A stretch of 26,330 bases of DNA. Origin: Klebsormidium nitens. Its lineage: Eukaryota; Streptophyta; Klebsormidiophyceae; Klebsormidiales; Klebsormidiaceae. The stretch lies in contig DF237825.1 in the NCBI GenBank assembly GCA_000708835.1, positions 1-26,330 on the forward strand, written 5' to 3'. Position numbers and translations under genes: made by a program. Position 1 is the stretch's first letter. The number at the start of each line of letters is the position of its first letter. Below are positions 9,196 through 21,026 of the stretch, piece after piece. The notes below the pieces were generated by a model, which was not told the origin of the DNA, did no database searches, and saw nothing but the letters and a program-made list of their open reading frames with translations.

Positions 9196-11909
9196 ATGCC
9201 GCCAGCTGGCAGCGAAATTGACGTTGACGGGGACAGAATGATGCTGCTGGCCAAGGCGTCCCAGCGGGGCACTGCCGGTGCAGAGTCCCCCCTGGTGATG
9301 AGCAGGGACCTGGAGGCAGGGGCCAGCGAGGATATGCAATGCCGGATATGCCTCGAGTCAGAAAACTGTGAGCGCATCGCTTGACGCTCCGGTCTTGCTT
9401 TCGCACATCGGGGGACTGCCCGGCCAATGTCCATGGGGGCACACAAGTTCGTGGATTTTCTATTTATAATTTCAGTTCAGGAACTTGCAGTTGAGTTGAA
9501 AAGTAACCCAGTCCACTAGAAGACCGGCACCTTTAATACATCAAAATTGTGTGATGGTGGAGGTGGTGGTCCATGGTCTAAACGAAGAGAAACTCTGAGA
9601 ATGTGTTTCTTTCTTCTTGCAGGTCACGATTTCATTGCACCATGCCGCTGCAAGGGCACTCAAAAGTACGTCCATCGAGAGTGCTTAGGTGAGTAAGTCC
9701 AGACGGATTTCTTGTTTTAGGAGGTCTTTGGAGATGACCACTGTTACAATGCTGTCAATGTAGAGTGGGAGGGGCGCCTGGCCCAGCGTTACTCAAATTG
9801 CCCCCTGCGTGCCCCTGCAGACCAGTGGCGTGCCATGAAGGAGGGCTTTGCGTTTGCGCACTGCACGGAGTGCAAGTCGCCCTACAAGCTGCGGGTCCAC
9901 ATCCCGGAGGACCGGCGGTGGCGCGTTATCAAGTTCAGGTTCTTTGTGACGCGGGACATTCTGCTGATATGTACAGTGGTGCAGCTGGTGAGCCCTGGGC
10001 GCATCATCACTGAGGAGATTGAGTGCGAGTGACAGCTGTACGTGCACAAAGTGCCCTTGCTTGTCTGCCTGGACAGAGGTCACCCAGCTAACTTTGGCAT
10101 GGCTGTTGACGCAGTTTTAAAGTGCTCCCACAAGAAGAAAAAAAGGGTGCGCCTGATGAAAGTGACATTTTTGAGAAGCCCCGAAGCTGCTTCTTGTGTT
10201 ACATACCTGTCGCAAGTTCCTTTCTGGCTGGCTGTCCAGTCTAGTCTAGATTCCAAGTGCTGACCCCTGTTTTTGTTTGCCAGGGCATCATCGCCCTTGC
10301 CTACATGATTTATGGCCTGGACCTATTAGGGGGAAGCTCCCTTCAGAAAGCGTTCTGGAGTGACAAGCCTGCAGCCCCCTTCTACTACTGCTGTGGTGAG
10401 CCATTGTGGGCATAAGCCCATGCGAGTCCTTTTCTCTCCCACATCTCTATATTCGTCTCTTTCTCACACTCTGATATCTCTGCTCGTCTAGTCTCCCTTT
10501 TCAGAAACTGCTGCACTTCTGTGTGCTATTTCGCCGCTGTATTGTGGTGTCTGGCGGCTGTCAAGTCTCCGTTTTAAGATCGTGCATGTGCAGAGTCTTG
10601 TGCGGGTGTCACTCCTCCATTTGCTTGTCACTCCTGCAGCATGGCCATCCTTCCCTGTGCCCCCGTCTGCGGCGCCTGATGTGTCTCCCCTTCATGCCTC
10701 CAGGTGCGGGCCTCTTCTTCAGTCTCCTCGGCCTCTTTGGCTGCTGCTACAGCCTGTGCGGCAGCGAGCGGGGCCATTTGCCCGACTGCCGCAATGGCTG
10801 TCCCTGCGACTGCCACGTCCTGCCCAACGTGTGCCTCTGGACGGACTGCCAGGGCTTGGCGGAGTGTGGCTCGTGCGCGGGGCTAGGCGCGGAGGGCGCG
10901 CCCCTGCTGCTCGTGCTGGCGGTCGTGGTCGTCATGCTCTTTGCAGTGGTGCGGGCCTGTGTTGCTGTCTTGTTGCCGTGTTGCACTTTCTTGTGCGGCT
11001 TGCTGTAACTTTACTAGGACGTTGGGTGAACGGTGCCCCTGACGTCACATGGCGACTGTATAGTTACCCCTCTGCGCTTGTGTCGCAAACAGGCCCAAAT
11101 GGCGGTGGAATTTGCCGAGCCCAATATCTCTGCTTCTGCGTGACCGGTGCCGACGGTTCGGGCCACCCCTGTCATACGCCCTCTGTAAGGCTTGGCTCTC
11201 ACGTACATCATCACAGACGTTTTTCAGCCTGTTGTTGGGAATGTTGTACTGGTCGAAGTGAGGCTTTTGGGATCTGAAGTGCTCTGCCGATCTCGCCACC
11301 CTACGCTGCCGGTGCGTTTTGACATTTCCTCCGTCCCTCTCCTCGCAGGCCGGGGTGTTTTACAGCTTCTTTGTAGCGACTGTGGTGGTGCAGCGGGTGT
11401 GGCAGAAGCACTACCACGTGCTGGCCAAGAGGTTGCTTGCAAAGGTAGGCAAATTGAAGAGGCAAAAAAGCGGACCAATCGGATCAACGCGGCAATGGAA
11501 AGATACAGACACAAGGGCTGCTGCGTGCTGCTAATCGGCTGATGACGTCTACTGCAGATACAGACGGCGCTGTTGAAGCACATCAGTCGGTTCGCCAGCG
11601 ATGCGGAACGTTGACTGACCTCAATCTGAGGACTTTTGATTTCGATGTTCCTGGATTCCGTGCTCATGCGTTTCTGCTTGTAAGGCCAGAGCTTTATTGA
11701 GACACTGGGTTCAGCTTGCTGTCGGGGTTTGTTCCTGTTCGTATTCAAATCATTTCCATGAGTTCTTCAGATGCTGAGCCTGGCCTCGACCCCTTCCCGT
11801 GCAGGAGTACGTGGTGGAAGACCTGGACGAGGGGCATGCCGCCGGCGAGACATTGCCGCCTCTTACTGCTGAGCATGTCCAACAATTAAAACAGCTTGGC
11901 TTGCTTTAG
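9196..11909 (+). CDS. RING-CH (RINGv, MARCH-like) membrane zinc-finger protein
   Basis: Probable membrane-bound E3 ubiquitin ligase. Seven exons join in phase: 9196-9367, 9623-9688, 9821-9987, 10284-10395, 10704-10948, 11349-11444, 11805-11909, giving 963 nt and 320 aa. A C4HC3 RING-CH finger has ligands C49, C52, C65, C67, H75, C78, C94 and C97, with the family's C-x-C-x7-H-x2-C core (CRCKGTQKYVHREC). It is followed by hydrophobic segments at about 125-150, 165-190 and 225-260. Between the later ones lies an unusually cysteine-rich loop (CRNGCPCDCHVLPNVC, then CQGLAECGSC). The C-terminus (YVVEDLDEG) resembles plant RING/FYVE/PHD-superfamily proteins of this architecture. In the family the finger recruits a ubiquitin-conjugating enzyme next to the membrane; substrates are unknown. 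The start is the first in-frame ATG of the open exon; an upstream non-coding exon cannot be excluded. Confidence 0.9.
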
Positions 11910-13204
11910 GGCACGCCGACTCACCAGGATCTTTGTGTACATAACGAATCATGAAAACGACAATATTTCTAGTGCTCTTGATGCAAATACGGACTCGCCA
12001 CGCCAAACGGCGAAAGCATTGTAGTCAAAGAAAGGCATCATGCCGCTGCAAAGGAAATGTAGATATCATTAGTAGGGGTGCCCTGCGCCTTCTTGGCCTG
12101 AATATTGATTAGTCAAAAATACAGAATGTCGTTTTTGCCAAACAGAAGCAAGTTCTGACGGTGGACTACCAATCTCGTTGTGCACATGTCCGCGGGCCAC
12201 ATTTTATAGAGTGCCGCCATCGTCAGGTTCTGCATGCTGATCCTCGAGATGCCTGCATGTCAGATCCATTCTGCAGGCTAAGGCCCCGGCCTTACGTGCC
12301 TAAACGTACGAGCGCACACGCGGGCAGAGCATTGCAGGGAGCAGCCACGTCCCATATGTATGGTCAGATACATAGTAGTACGCGTCACGTGGCCACATGT
12401 TTTCTATAGCTGGCGTTGCACATGGCCGCTATATGCATGTTTATACTTCATACCGCGATATATCCGATCAGGTCCTGTGCCTTAGCCACGTACGTGCCTC
12501 TTGTTTAACGGCCTGCATTGGCGTGCAAACCGATTGATAAACCCGGGCGCGACAGCTCAGAGCACCGCGCACATCTGCGAATCGCATACAGCCTCTATCG
12601 TTATACATCCTTAAGTCGCCGGACAGTGCAACTGAATGACCACGCGGATTGGACGACTCTTAAGCAACAACTCTTGCATATTTGCTAACTCATGACTCTT
12701 AAGTCTATTAGACGGTCTTCGATGAACGCGTGACGCTTAAGCAACAACCTCTTTCACACTAGGTCCATTATTCTTCACTCTGATACAGGTCAAGTTCTGC
12801 TATATACTCGTTTCCAGTCTTATGCTTTGCTACATTTCAGACCAAAGTGCTACAGCTGCTGACTACCTACTGACTATTCACTGGCCGTTTTTCTAAATTG
12901 TACAGACACTTCTCGACAGCATTATCCACGACAGTGAATCGTTGGATATCTGATATCCTGCAGCAGTCCTGACAAGAACACGTCTATACTATGCGTGCTT
13001 GATCAATGTTCTCTATGTATAGAGTAGCACTGCGTATCTTGCCTAGTGATTCTAGTATTGGCTCAATCGTATGTATACCTATCTGCTTAGTCTCCAAACT
13101 CACCGTGTAACGAACGTACGAGATCCCCAGACATCCACAATGCCCTCAAGGCAACTGCGACTTGATGAGGCCAGCCATGCCCCACATTCCCCCCCTCTTC
13201 CTTT
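11910..13204. other. intergenic gap between convergent genes
   Basis: About 1.3 kb separates the stop codons of the RING-CH gene and the DGK gene. It must carry both 3' UTRs. Open frames such as 12161-12409 have no recognisable content or splice context. A short direct repeat (CTTAAGCAACAAC) occurs at 12659 and 12736. I see no RNA gene or transposon terminus. Confidence 0.6.
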
Positions 13205-16200
13205 TCAGTGGTGCAACCGCAACGCCAGGTCCTGCAGCAGCTGCTTCCTCTGTCCCCCGTGGATGATCCCCCGGCTCTCCGCTGCCTCCAGCACGTCCTG
13301 CACAATGGCCGGCGTGCACCCGCCCGCCTCTTCTGCACTGCGCCGCAGCATGAAGGCCTGGCTGTGGTGCGTCACTTCGATGCACGCGGGACCGGCCTGC
13401 AGCCACGGCTCCCCGTCCACCTGGAACGGCAGAGCCGCGCTCGTGCGCAGCCGCACACGACGTGCCTGGCCCAGCCGTAGAGCGCGGCTCAGCCCAATCT
13501 GCAGCCAGACAGTAGCAAGGAGATATAAGTGGCGAGTATACGCCCGAGGGCCGCACGACGACAAGAAGTGTAGCTGACAAGCTACGAACTTGCAGATGTA
13601 AAACCGTTCAGGGCTTTACTGATGAAGCGTAGGAACAGCAATCGATCGTGCATCAGTTGAAGCAATTGCCTTGTTGCGTCTTCGAGTTGTCAACTACAAG
13701 CGGAATATCGGGCAGCGATTTGAAGCAAAGCAAGGCTTATCGCTAATAGCATAAAAAAAGAAAGGTTTGTAAAAGAGAGATAGAGTTGCCTATCCATATA
13801 GGAATCAACGGCACAATAGCAAATTGCTCTAGAGGGCTACAAATAAGCATAGTTTGATTTGTATAATTTCGAATTAAATTGCTACTCTTTTCAAAGAGTG
13901 CGTACAGGGGGGGGTGGTGCTATTGAATCTTGCGATGCAGCACGACCTTAAGCACATGCTTGAAGCTGCTCGACAACCGCGTCTGGTGCAGTGGCACTCG
14001 CCTGCAGCCTGCCGAGGTGCAGGACGCTGTAGATGCCGACGACCTCGATGACCTTGTCGTGCATGGCCTGCGGCGCGAGAGGGTCCTCGTGCTCCTCCTG
14101 GCTCTGCCACAGGTCCACCCCGCCCATGAAGCTAGGGATGTTGAGCAGCACCAGGCCTTCCACGCCGTCTGGAATGTCGAGGGGCTGCCCGTCCAGCTCC
14201 ACGTGCAGGTCCCACGGCAGGTCGGCGCAGCTCTGCTCCAGGAACGTCTTGGCGCCCTCCTTGGTGTACCAGAACTTGTTCACCAACTGCAGGAACGCCA
14301 GGGGACGACGACTGAGAGGGGCGCCCGCGATGCTCTTGGAAAGGTCAGATGGCCGCACAAACGAGGCAGAATGTAGATAAAACAGGCCTCGTGAGGCCAG
14401 CAAGCACATGGAGCTAAATCGGCAGTACTTAACGTGGTCGTTTGGCGGTGCGTGGAAGATATAAGCGTTTGTAAGTTGTGTCTGGGCTTGCTCAAACGAT
14501 GACCGAGGTCAAAGGCGAGACAAAAGAGACGACCAAACAAATCGCATTTGATCTCATTCGACAGGATTGAGTTACTTGAGAGGCGACTCAGTGTTGTCGC
14601 TCATAGAACCTTTACTCACCTGGCTGTAAAACAGCTCTGGTGACTCTTCGCGCAGGCTGTGCACGTCAAGCGCGATCTTTGCGTCACAGCCCACCCCCAT
14701 GTAATTGTTCATGTACTTCGTTGCTACCACCCGGCCCGGCCCGCTCTCCTTCCCCTCCGGAGGCTCCCGAATGGTGAGCTGCCACCTGTCAAGCAGGCAA
14801 AACGCGGCGCGGTCCAGCAGGTCCTGGAGCAGGGTGTGCAAGCCCCCAGGGACCTTGATGGCGCCGTAGCCGCCCCCCCAATTGAGCACACGCGCCAGGT
14901 CATTGCCGGTGCCCAGGGGACACACTGCGATGGGTGGCGGGAACTCGTACTGCTTACTCTCGATTGCGTCCATCACCCAGCCCACTGCAGCCACAACCTT
15001 AACCAGATGAGCATGTTTCTCTTTCATAAAACCAGAGCACAATTCTGGTGCAACAAGGCTCCAAACATGCAGATGGAGGTGAAGGCTTCTCTGGTGTCCA
15101 TCGGCATGTCAGAATAGTGCAGAGAGGGTTGGGAAAGCGAGAGCCCAAAACCTATGGTGATCCGCCGCAGAGCTCACCTGTTCCGTCTCCCCCACACACC
15201 AGTACAGAAAAGTGCTTCACATTCTCGAACAATTTAAGCCCCACTTCCGGGCCCTGCTCTGCACTGAGCTCCCAAACCTGCACCAAAGGGAACAGAGATC
15301 AGGTGCACAGTCAAACTGGCCCCATGCTTCCATGCATTCAGACGTACTACAATCTCCAAAGACCAGAAGCTCACAGTTCATGATACATCTATGATGAGAG
15401 GTGCAGTTCGTTCCAGAAATCATGCTGTCTAGGGACAGCGTAGAGTCAAGACCTTCCTGCGCAGACGGCTGAGGGGCTTGAAAATACGGCAAGCACATGT
15501 ATGCCGGATTTTCTTACAGAAGAAGGCAGAAGGTGCGCACCCTTGCTCTCACCTGGAGGGGGTTTAGGAGGCGGCTGAAGCGCCGCCTGAGGTGAGCTCC
15601 ATGCTGTGCTCCTGACCGCTTGTTCACAAACACCAGCAGAGGCCGACAGTCCTGGGGCAATTCTCCGATTGTGTGTTTCGGGTTTGCAGCCTTGGTGTCC
15701 CCCCCATTGACAGCCACTCTCTCGGCTTCCTTGCGCCGAAAGTCAGCGACACTCCCAAACGCCCCGTTGTGAGTTAGCCCCTTCTTCTGCCCCTTGGGTG
15801 TCTTCCTCCTATTCCGGATTGTCCCGCTCCCCAAAACTGCCTCAAGCAGTGCAGTGACTGTGTGCCCTGTGCTGCTGACACAGCCGGGGGGAATGATCAG
15901 CCGGCGGTGGTCCCCCAGGTCACACACCTTGCCCTCCCCTTCCTTTGGCGACTCCGTAAGGCAATCATTGTGGACTTTACGCTGGCACCAGACACAGAGT
16001 GACACCGTCCCCGCCCCCAGGAAATTGGCGCTGCACGGCTCCTCACAGAACATGCACCCATCCCCCTCGTCCGCCGGCAGGTCCTCCACTATGCTGTCCC
16101 CATCGATCCAGTGGTGCTGCAATGGCTGATCCGCAGGCAGCGAGACCGGCTTGCAGTCACGGGACGCCCTGCGTAGACACTCCTGGTGCACGCTGATTCC

Positions 16201-16533
16201 ACACACCTGGCACCGCTCCACGCCCCGGATGGAAGTCACAGCAACCACCGGGGCCTGAAGGCATGTTTCCAGGCAGACGCAGCAACGGCTGATAAGGCGG
16301 TATGACGGCTCCTCTTGCCAGCAATGGGCCGTCCCCACCCCTCGGAATTGGGCTGACTGCCGCCTCAGGTGGTGCGCAGCGAGCAGACTAGAATTGGACT
16401 GTCGCTGGTGCCGCAGAAGGACTGCAAGCAGGATAGCAAAAACGAGGAACACAAGTGCCGTCAGCAAGAGAGTCGAGGAGCTCCCTGCAGAGACAGTGCC
16501 CGCAGACAAAGCAGCCGGGGGCGCCAGCTCCAT
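13205..16533 (-). CDS. DGK: diacylglycerol kinase, plant cluster I type
   Basis: Phosphorylates diacylglycerol to phosphatidic acid at membranes, using ATP. Five exons: 16533-15553, 15277-15178, 14984-14620, 14286-14002 and 13498-13205, totalling 2025 nt and 674 aa, all in phase. The N-terminus has one membrane segment (about 21-41). Two cysteine-rich C1 domains follow (about 77-127 and 140-204; [12 protein letters not shown] and [12 protein letters not shown]). The catalytic domain opens with [10 protein letters not shown], has the glycine-rich GGDGT ATP motif (356-360) and [10 protein letters not shown] (385-394), and continues into the accessory domain ([26 protein letters not shown]). Order and length match Arabidopsis DGK1/DGK2 (about 710-730 aa). 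Intron 4 has a GC donor (CAG|GCGAGT); the others are GT. The ATG at 16533 directly precedes the membrane anchor expected for this cluster. No lesions are seen. Confidence 0.95.
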
Positions 16534-17157
16534 ACTCCCCCAATTTGGCTTGGTCCTACAGGCAGCACCTCATATGCTGCAATCAATACTTATGCTGAAC
16601 GCTTCTCGGCTGAACCATGGAGCTGTAGCCATCTGCACAACTTGGAAGATAAGTGTGAGCATCACCAATGACCATGGCCGCCACTCCACCAATGCCATGT
16701 CAAACAAGGGGTCATCATGCTGGTACAGTAGACTTTGCCTCTTGGTCTGGTTGGAGATTGACCCGAGAAGTTCTAACCGTAGGATAGGTGGTATTACTTG
16801 TTAACCGTATGATAGGTGGTCAGTGAGACCAGTCGGGACAAGGCCGTGTAGATAGTCGGCCGGGCCGGGCTTCTGCTCTCCGGATCCTCCGGCTGCTTGC
16901 CCCGGGCTGCGCTTGAGGAGGGCGAACCGGGTGAAGGAGATTTGAGGTACGGTTTTCATGTAACCCTTCACATTACATTATTTAAACTCATGCCTGCATG
17001 TGCAGGTTTGCTCCGAGTCCTTGCCCAATCAGCAGTTTTCCTTATTCCCTTTCTGGAATCTCGTGCTTGTCTCTGGTGCGCTTTGTGAGAGGACAATTGT
17101 GAGCTAGCGCGATCGCCCCTCTCCTGGTTCTTTGAACGTTTTCTTGTCGGACGCATC
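16534..17157. promoter_or_regulatory. shared divergent promoter region, DGK / RPI
   Basis: The 624 bp between the DGK start codon (minus) and the RPI start codon (plus) should hold both promoters and 5' UTRs. A direct repeat lies near its centre (separate entry). ATTATTTAAA near 16977-16986, about 170 bp upstream of the RPI ATG, is the best AT-rich core-promoter candidate, but this is weak. Confidence 0.45.
16774..16820. repeat. 19-bp direct repeat between DGK and RPI
   Basis: TAACCGTAGGATAGGTGGT at 16774-16792 recurs at 16802-16820 with one change (TAACCGTATGATAGGTGGT), with starts 28 bp apart. Its place in a divergent promoter would fit a paired binding site; chance local duplication is equally possible. 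Confidence 0.8.
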
Positions 17158-20100
17158 ATGGCTCTCTCTCAAGTTCAAATGAGATTGTCCAGCGTGCGGG
17201 GCATGCCGACACTGCAATCTGGTAGCTTTCAGGGAAAACAGTTGATGGGCCCCAAATGTGTTCCCGTCCAGTTGCGTCAAAGGCAGATTTTCCCAGGATT
17301 GGAGCGATTAAGCAAGCCATGTGGCATCAGCATGACCGTTGCAAGCGGCGCTCCTTCTAGCTCTCAAGGTATGTGCTGATGTGTGGATCTCTTCAGTACG
17401 CTGCAATCGAGATCTTGCGACATATGACTCTCCTTTGGTCGATCAATCTGCACTTTTGAGCTTGCAGGAATCCGGGGTGGTCAGTTTGCACGCCTTTGTA
17501 TCCAATTGCTGCAATCCCACTTGATACGATGGCAAGGGTGGTGTGCATCGATATGATACATACTACCCTACTGCCTGCAAAGAGGCACCCTTTCACATGC
17601 AGTTTGTTTTCGCAACGGCAGGCGTGATCTCTTTTACAATTTCGACAAGCAAATTGCTCTGCTCAGCAAGGGCTTGACCACTATTACCAGAAAAGCACCT
17701 TTAGCACCCCAACATTGTAGATCACAGAGCAGCTGCTTTGATTCTTCTCTCAGCGGTCTGCATAATTGGCAATTTGTGCTTGTTTCATTTTCACAAAAGG
17801 TTAGCTTTGAGATGTGTTTGCACGTATAGAAAATGGACCTTCACAAGATCATTTTGAAAGTCTCCCTTTTGCCCAAGTGTGAAACGGCAGATGGCCTGCT
17901 CTCTTGTGCGTCCTCAAAGTTCCATCCTCGTTGGTGCCTTCTAACATCAAACCTTCGTTGGCATCATCCGCCTCAGTGACCAAAGGCAATAAGCTGCGCT
18001 TGCAGCCATAATGATCATATGTACCTTTTCTCTCATCGTTTGCAGCACTTGATCCTGAGGTTCAGGAGGACTTGAAGCGTGCTGTTGCCAAGAAGGCAGT
18101 TGAGATGGTGCAGGTATGTTTTCAGCAGGGCGAAGAGCTTCTTTTCTCTAGCCTCATATCCGATTGCTGACCTTATATTCGAAAGCGAAGGTTCATTTCA
18201 GCAACTCCAGGCAGTCTGATGCAAGTGCTTGTGTTGCAGAGAAGCATAAGGGGATGCAAATCCATCTCAGGGTGCGCTTCAGAATTGCACGTTGTCCTTC
18301 CGGGGCAGCTAAACCTGGGTTATTGAGGCATTTCCATGGATCCAAGCCTGTCTAAGTAGTGTTTCTCCCTTATGCTGCAGTCTGGGCAGATTGTCGGCCT
18401 GGGAACTGGCAGTACATCCGCGCTTTTCATTGAGGAGCTAGGACAGTTGATCTCCAAGGGGAAGGTAAGCTACGCAATTATAAGACTATCTTTTTATCAT
18501 CACCCTTTGTGGCATACTCAGTGCCTTGTTTTCTTTATGCCTTGTTAGTATTTGATTGATGAGGTCCGTTGGAGCTTCTCCGCACGTTGTCTTTGTGGTT
18601 GAAGCACCTTCACAGCTACTGCAATCGAATTCCATGTTCGCTTACCTGTGCTTGCGCTCTTCCACTTCTTTCCTCCTAGTCATCAACTCTGTATCTTGAC
18701 TTGTGATTGACATGGCAGTTGAAGGACGTCTATGGTGTCGCCACCAGCTATCAGGCCAAAGTTCTTTCACGGCAGGCCGGGATCAAAACGGTAAGGTTGG
18801 TGGTCTGGTTTTGCCCATGATGGGACGACTTGCATCGGGGCTTGAAGCTTGTTGCATGTTTTGTGGAACATACTCCTTGTTCGTCTGATGCAACAGGTCT
18901 GCAAGAATGGCCGGGGTTGCCGCCAATGCTGGAATCGACTTTCCTCTGCAGTTGAGTTTGAACGAGGTGAACAGGATCGATGTCGCTTTTGATGGGGCCG
19001 ATGAGGTGGACAGCCAGATGAACCTGATCAAGGTATGTCTGTCTAACATGTGTGCGCGAGGTGGTATATTTGGGCTGGATGGACAAAGATAGATAACGGG
19101 TTTGGAGCTGAGCCATCCGAGTCTGAGCCATCCGAGTCTGCCCGACAATCAAAGAGCTGCTGTTTCGAACTCGAGCTATTCGTGTCTTTGCTTTTAATTA
19201 GTGTCACGCTTCCTCGGACATATATGTTTGGCTTGCATTGTGTGAATATTGATGATGGTCGTTGGCTTGGTGTGCAGGGAGGTGGTGCCGCCCACACTAT
19301 GGAGAAGGTGGTCGACAAGTTGGCAAAGAAGGCGGTCATCTTGGTCGATCAGACGAAGGTGGTCTCACAGCTGGGCCTGGTGTTCCCCGTAGCCGTAAGT
19401 TTTAGGGAGCATTGCTGAGCCGATCTGTTGGAGCATCAAGTTGAGTTCCAAAGTGTCCATTGTATTTTATTCTGCATGAGATGTAGACCATGTTTTTTCG
19501 AGCACATCCCTAGCACAATGCCGGATAGAGATTGTGCAAGGCAATCTGGTTTGCTTCTCCTCAAGGAGGATGAATTACGTGGCTTACGTTGACGAGTTCA
19601 GGAGAGCTCAAGGGGACCAACGTTCGACTCAGCTTTTCACACCCATCATTGCTCGCTACAATAAGCTTCGCCCTTGCACTTTGCTGCCACATTGGTTCGT
19701 CCACCATGCTCCAATCAAGAGTCTTGTTGTGCCATCGCAGCTGTTAGATCACCCGTATCATGTATGAGCTTAGAATGGTAGAGGTGGAATGAATTGATTT
19801 CTTCAAAGCGCAGAGGATGCGAAGCACCACGTTCGTTTGCAAGTTCGCATGTTCAAAGACCAAGTATCGGCTTCATCTCTGCTCGCTCTTCCTGCAGGTG
19901 GAAGTTCTTCAGCCTGCTATTACGCCCGTCCTCAGGTCCCTGTTGGCTCTCGGTGGAGGTAAGTGCCCGTCTGCACTCTTGTGTGGAGCATGCTTTCTTG
20001 GGGATATCAGCGCCAGTTAACATCGTTAAAGCCTTCGGTTTCGGACCATTGCAGAGTCTGGCAATTGCAGCTTGGATCAAAAGCTGTGCTACGCTTTTCG

Positions 20101-21026
20101 CGTTTAAACAGCAGCCACACGAAACTGCACTTATTAAGGATGTTGCCCAGGGGGACGTCCATTGTTACTACGCTACAGAAGATTGTTCTTGCCTGCTTCG
20201 CTCTCTGCTCTGCCCTTAAAAGTTGCCAACGTGTTTGGCCCGTACATTATGTTGCAGAGCCCGAGATTCGGAGTGCTTTGAGGAAAGACGGGCCTATCGT
20301 GACCGACCTGGGCAACTTCATTGTCGATGTTCGGTGAGGGTCACACAGCCTCCCTTTCGGATATCCTATTCTCTTCAACGTGCAATTTATATCGGCGTTT
20401 GTCTTTCGTGGTGCACATAGGTGCGCCTTTCTTGGTGAGACGAGCTCGGCTTCTCAGTATATGCAAGGCACTGAAGTACTGTGATATTCACTGGACAGGT
20501 TCCCAAACGGCATCAAGGATGCGGCTGCACTTGAGAAGGAGATCAACAACATCCCTGGAGTCGTGGAAAACGGTGAGAAGCTTTATTAGGCTGTCCAAGT
20601 TGTGCAACACCCCATAGGATCAATTGGACTAACCCGTCACGCTTGACTGTCTGCAAAGACGATGCTCTCTTTCGATCACTCCGTAGCCAGTTCGGCCATA
20701 GGCTTCTTATGGCACACAAGTATTTGGATTTTGTGAAATTGTGCCAGCTAGATTTGTGTTTGAACATTCTGATCTGCACGGTTCGAACCAAGCCGGTGCT
20801 AATGCGGAGACTATAGTAGTTCTCAAAATTCGTTTCTGGTTGTTCCTTGAAGTATGAGTGACTTTGCTGAAGGAGTCATTTTTAAAGAATGTTATCGACA
20901 TCCCTCTTTCCGGATGTCGCAGGTCTGTTCACTGGTTTTGTGCAATCTGTCCTGGTGGGTGTAAGAGATGGAAATGAGAACGTCGTTGTACAACTAGCGG
21001 AGGCAATTGAGAAAATCAAACCCTAA
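17158..21026 (+). CDS. RPI: ribose-5-phosphate isomerase A, probably plastid
   Basis: Interconverts ribose 5-phosphate and ribulose 5-phosphate in the Calvin and pentose phosphate cycles. Ten exons: 17158-17368, 18046-18113, 18381-18464, 18719-18790, 18952-19032, 19278-19394, 19898-19958, 20258-20333, 20499-20572 and 20923-21026 (948 nt, 315 aa), all in phase. The first ~70 residues are basic and Ser-rich, as in a transit peptide. The phosphate-binding GLGTGST is at 99-105, the active-site DGADEVD at 159-165 and [11 protein letters not shown] at 172-182. Residues equivalent to E. coli RpiA Asp81, Asp84, Lys94 and Glu103 (D159, D162, K172, E181) are all kept. Exon 5 is taken from the CTCTGCAG acceptor at 18944-18951 because this joins in phase and matches the family. 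Details such as TSYQAKVL and NLIKGGGAAHT are closer to cyanobacterial RpiA than to the usual plant plastid enzyme. Confidence 0.95.

Noticed and set aside
10582-11277. 231-codon plus-strand ORF, longest plus-strand frame in the RING-CH region
   Set aside because: It is an alternative frame over RING-CH exon 5 and its introns; the frame with membrane segments and cysteine pattern joins neighbouring exons in phase.
12945-12962. Palindrome GGATATCTGATATCC
   Set aside because: Too short, and palindromes of this size are common in AT-leaning sequence; no context supports a function.
13930-14376. 148-codon plus-strand ORF
   Set aside because: Antisense to DGK exon 4, which matches the DGK accessory domain.
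18898-18951. RPI exon 5 starting at 18899 rather than 18952
   Set aside because: With the main donor it breaks the frame, and the extra residues are absent from the family; kept only as a possible minor isoform.
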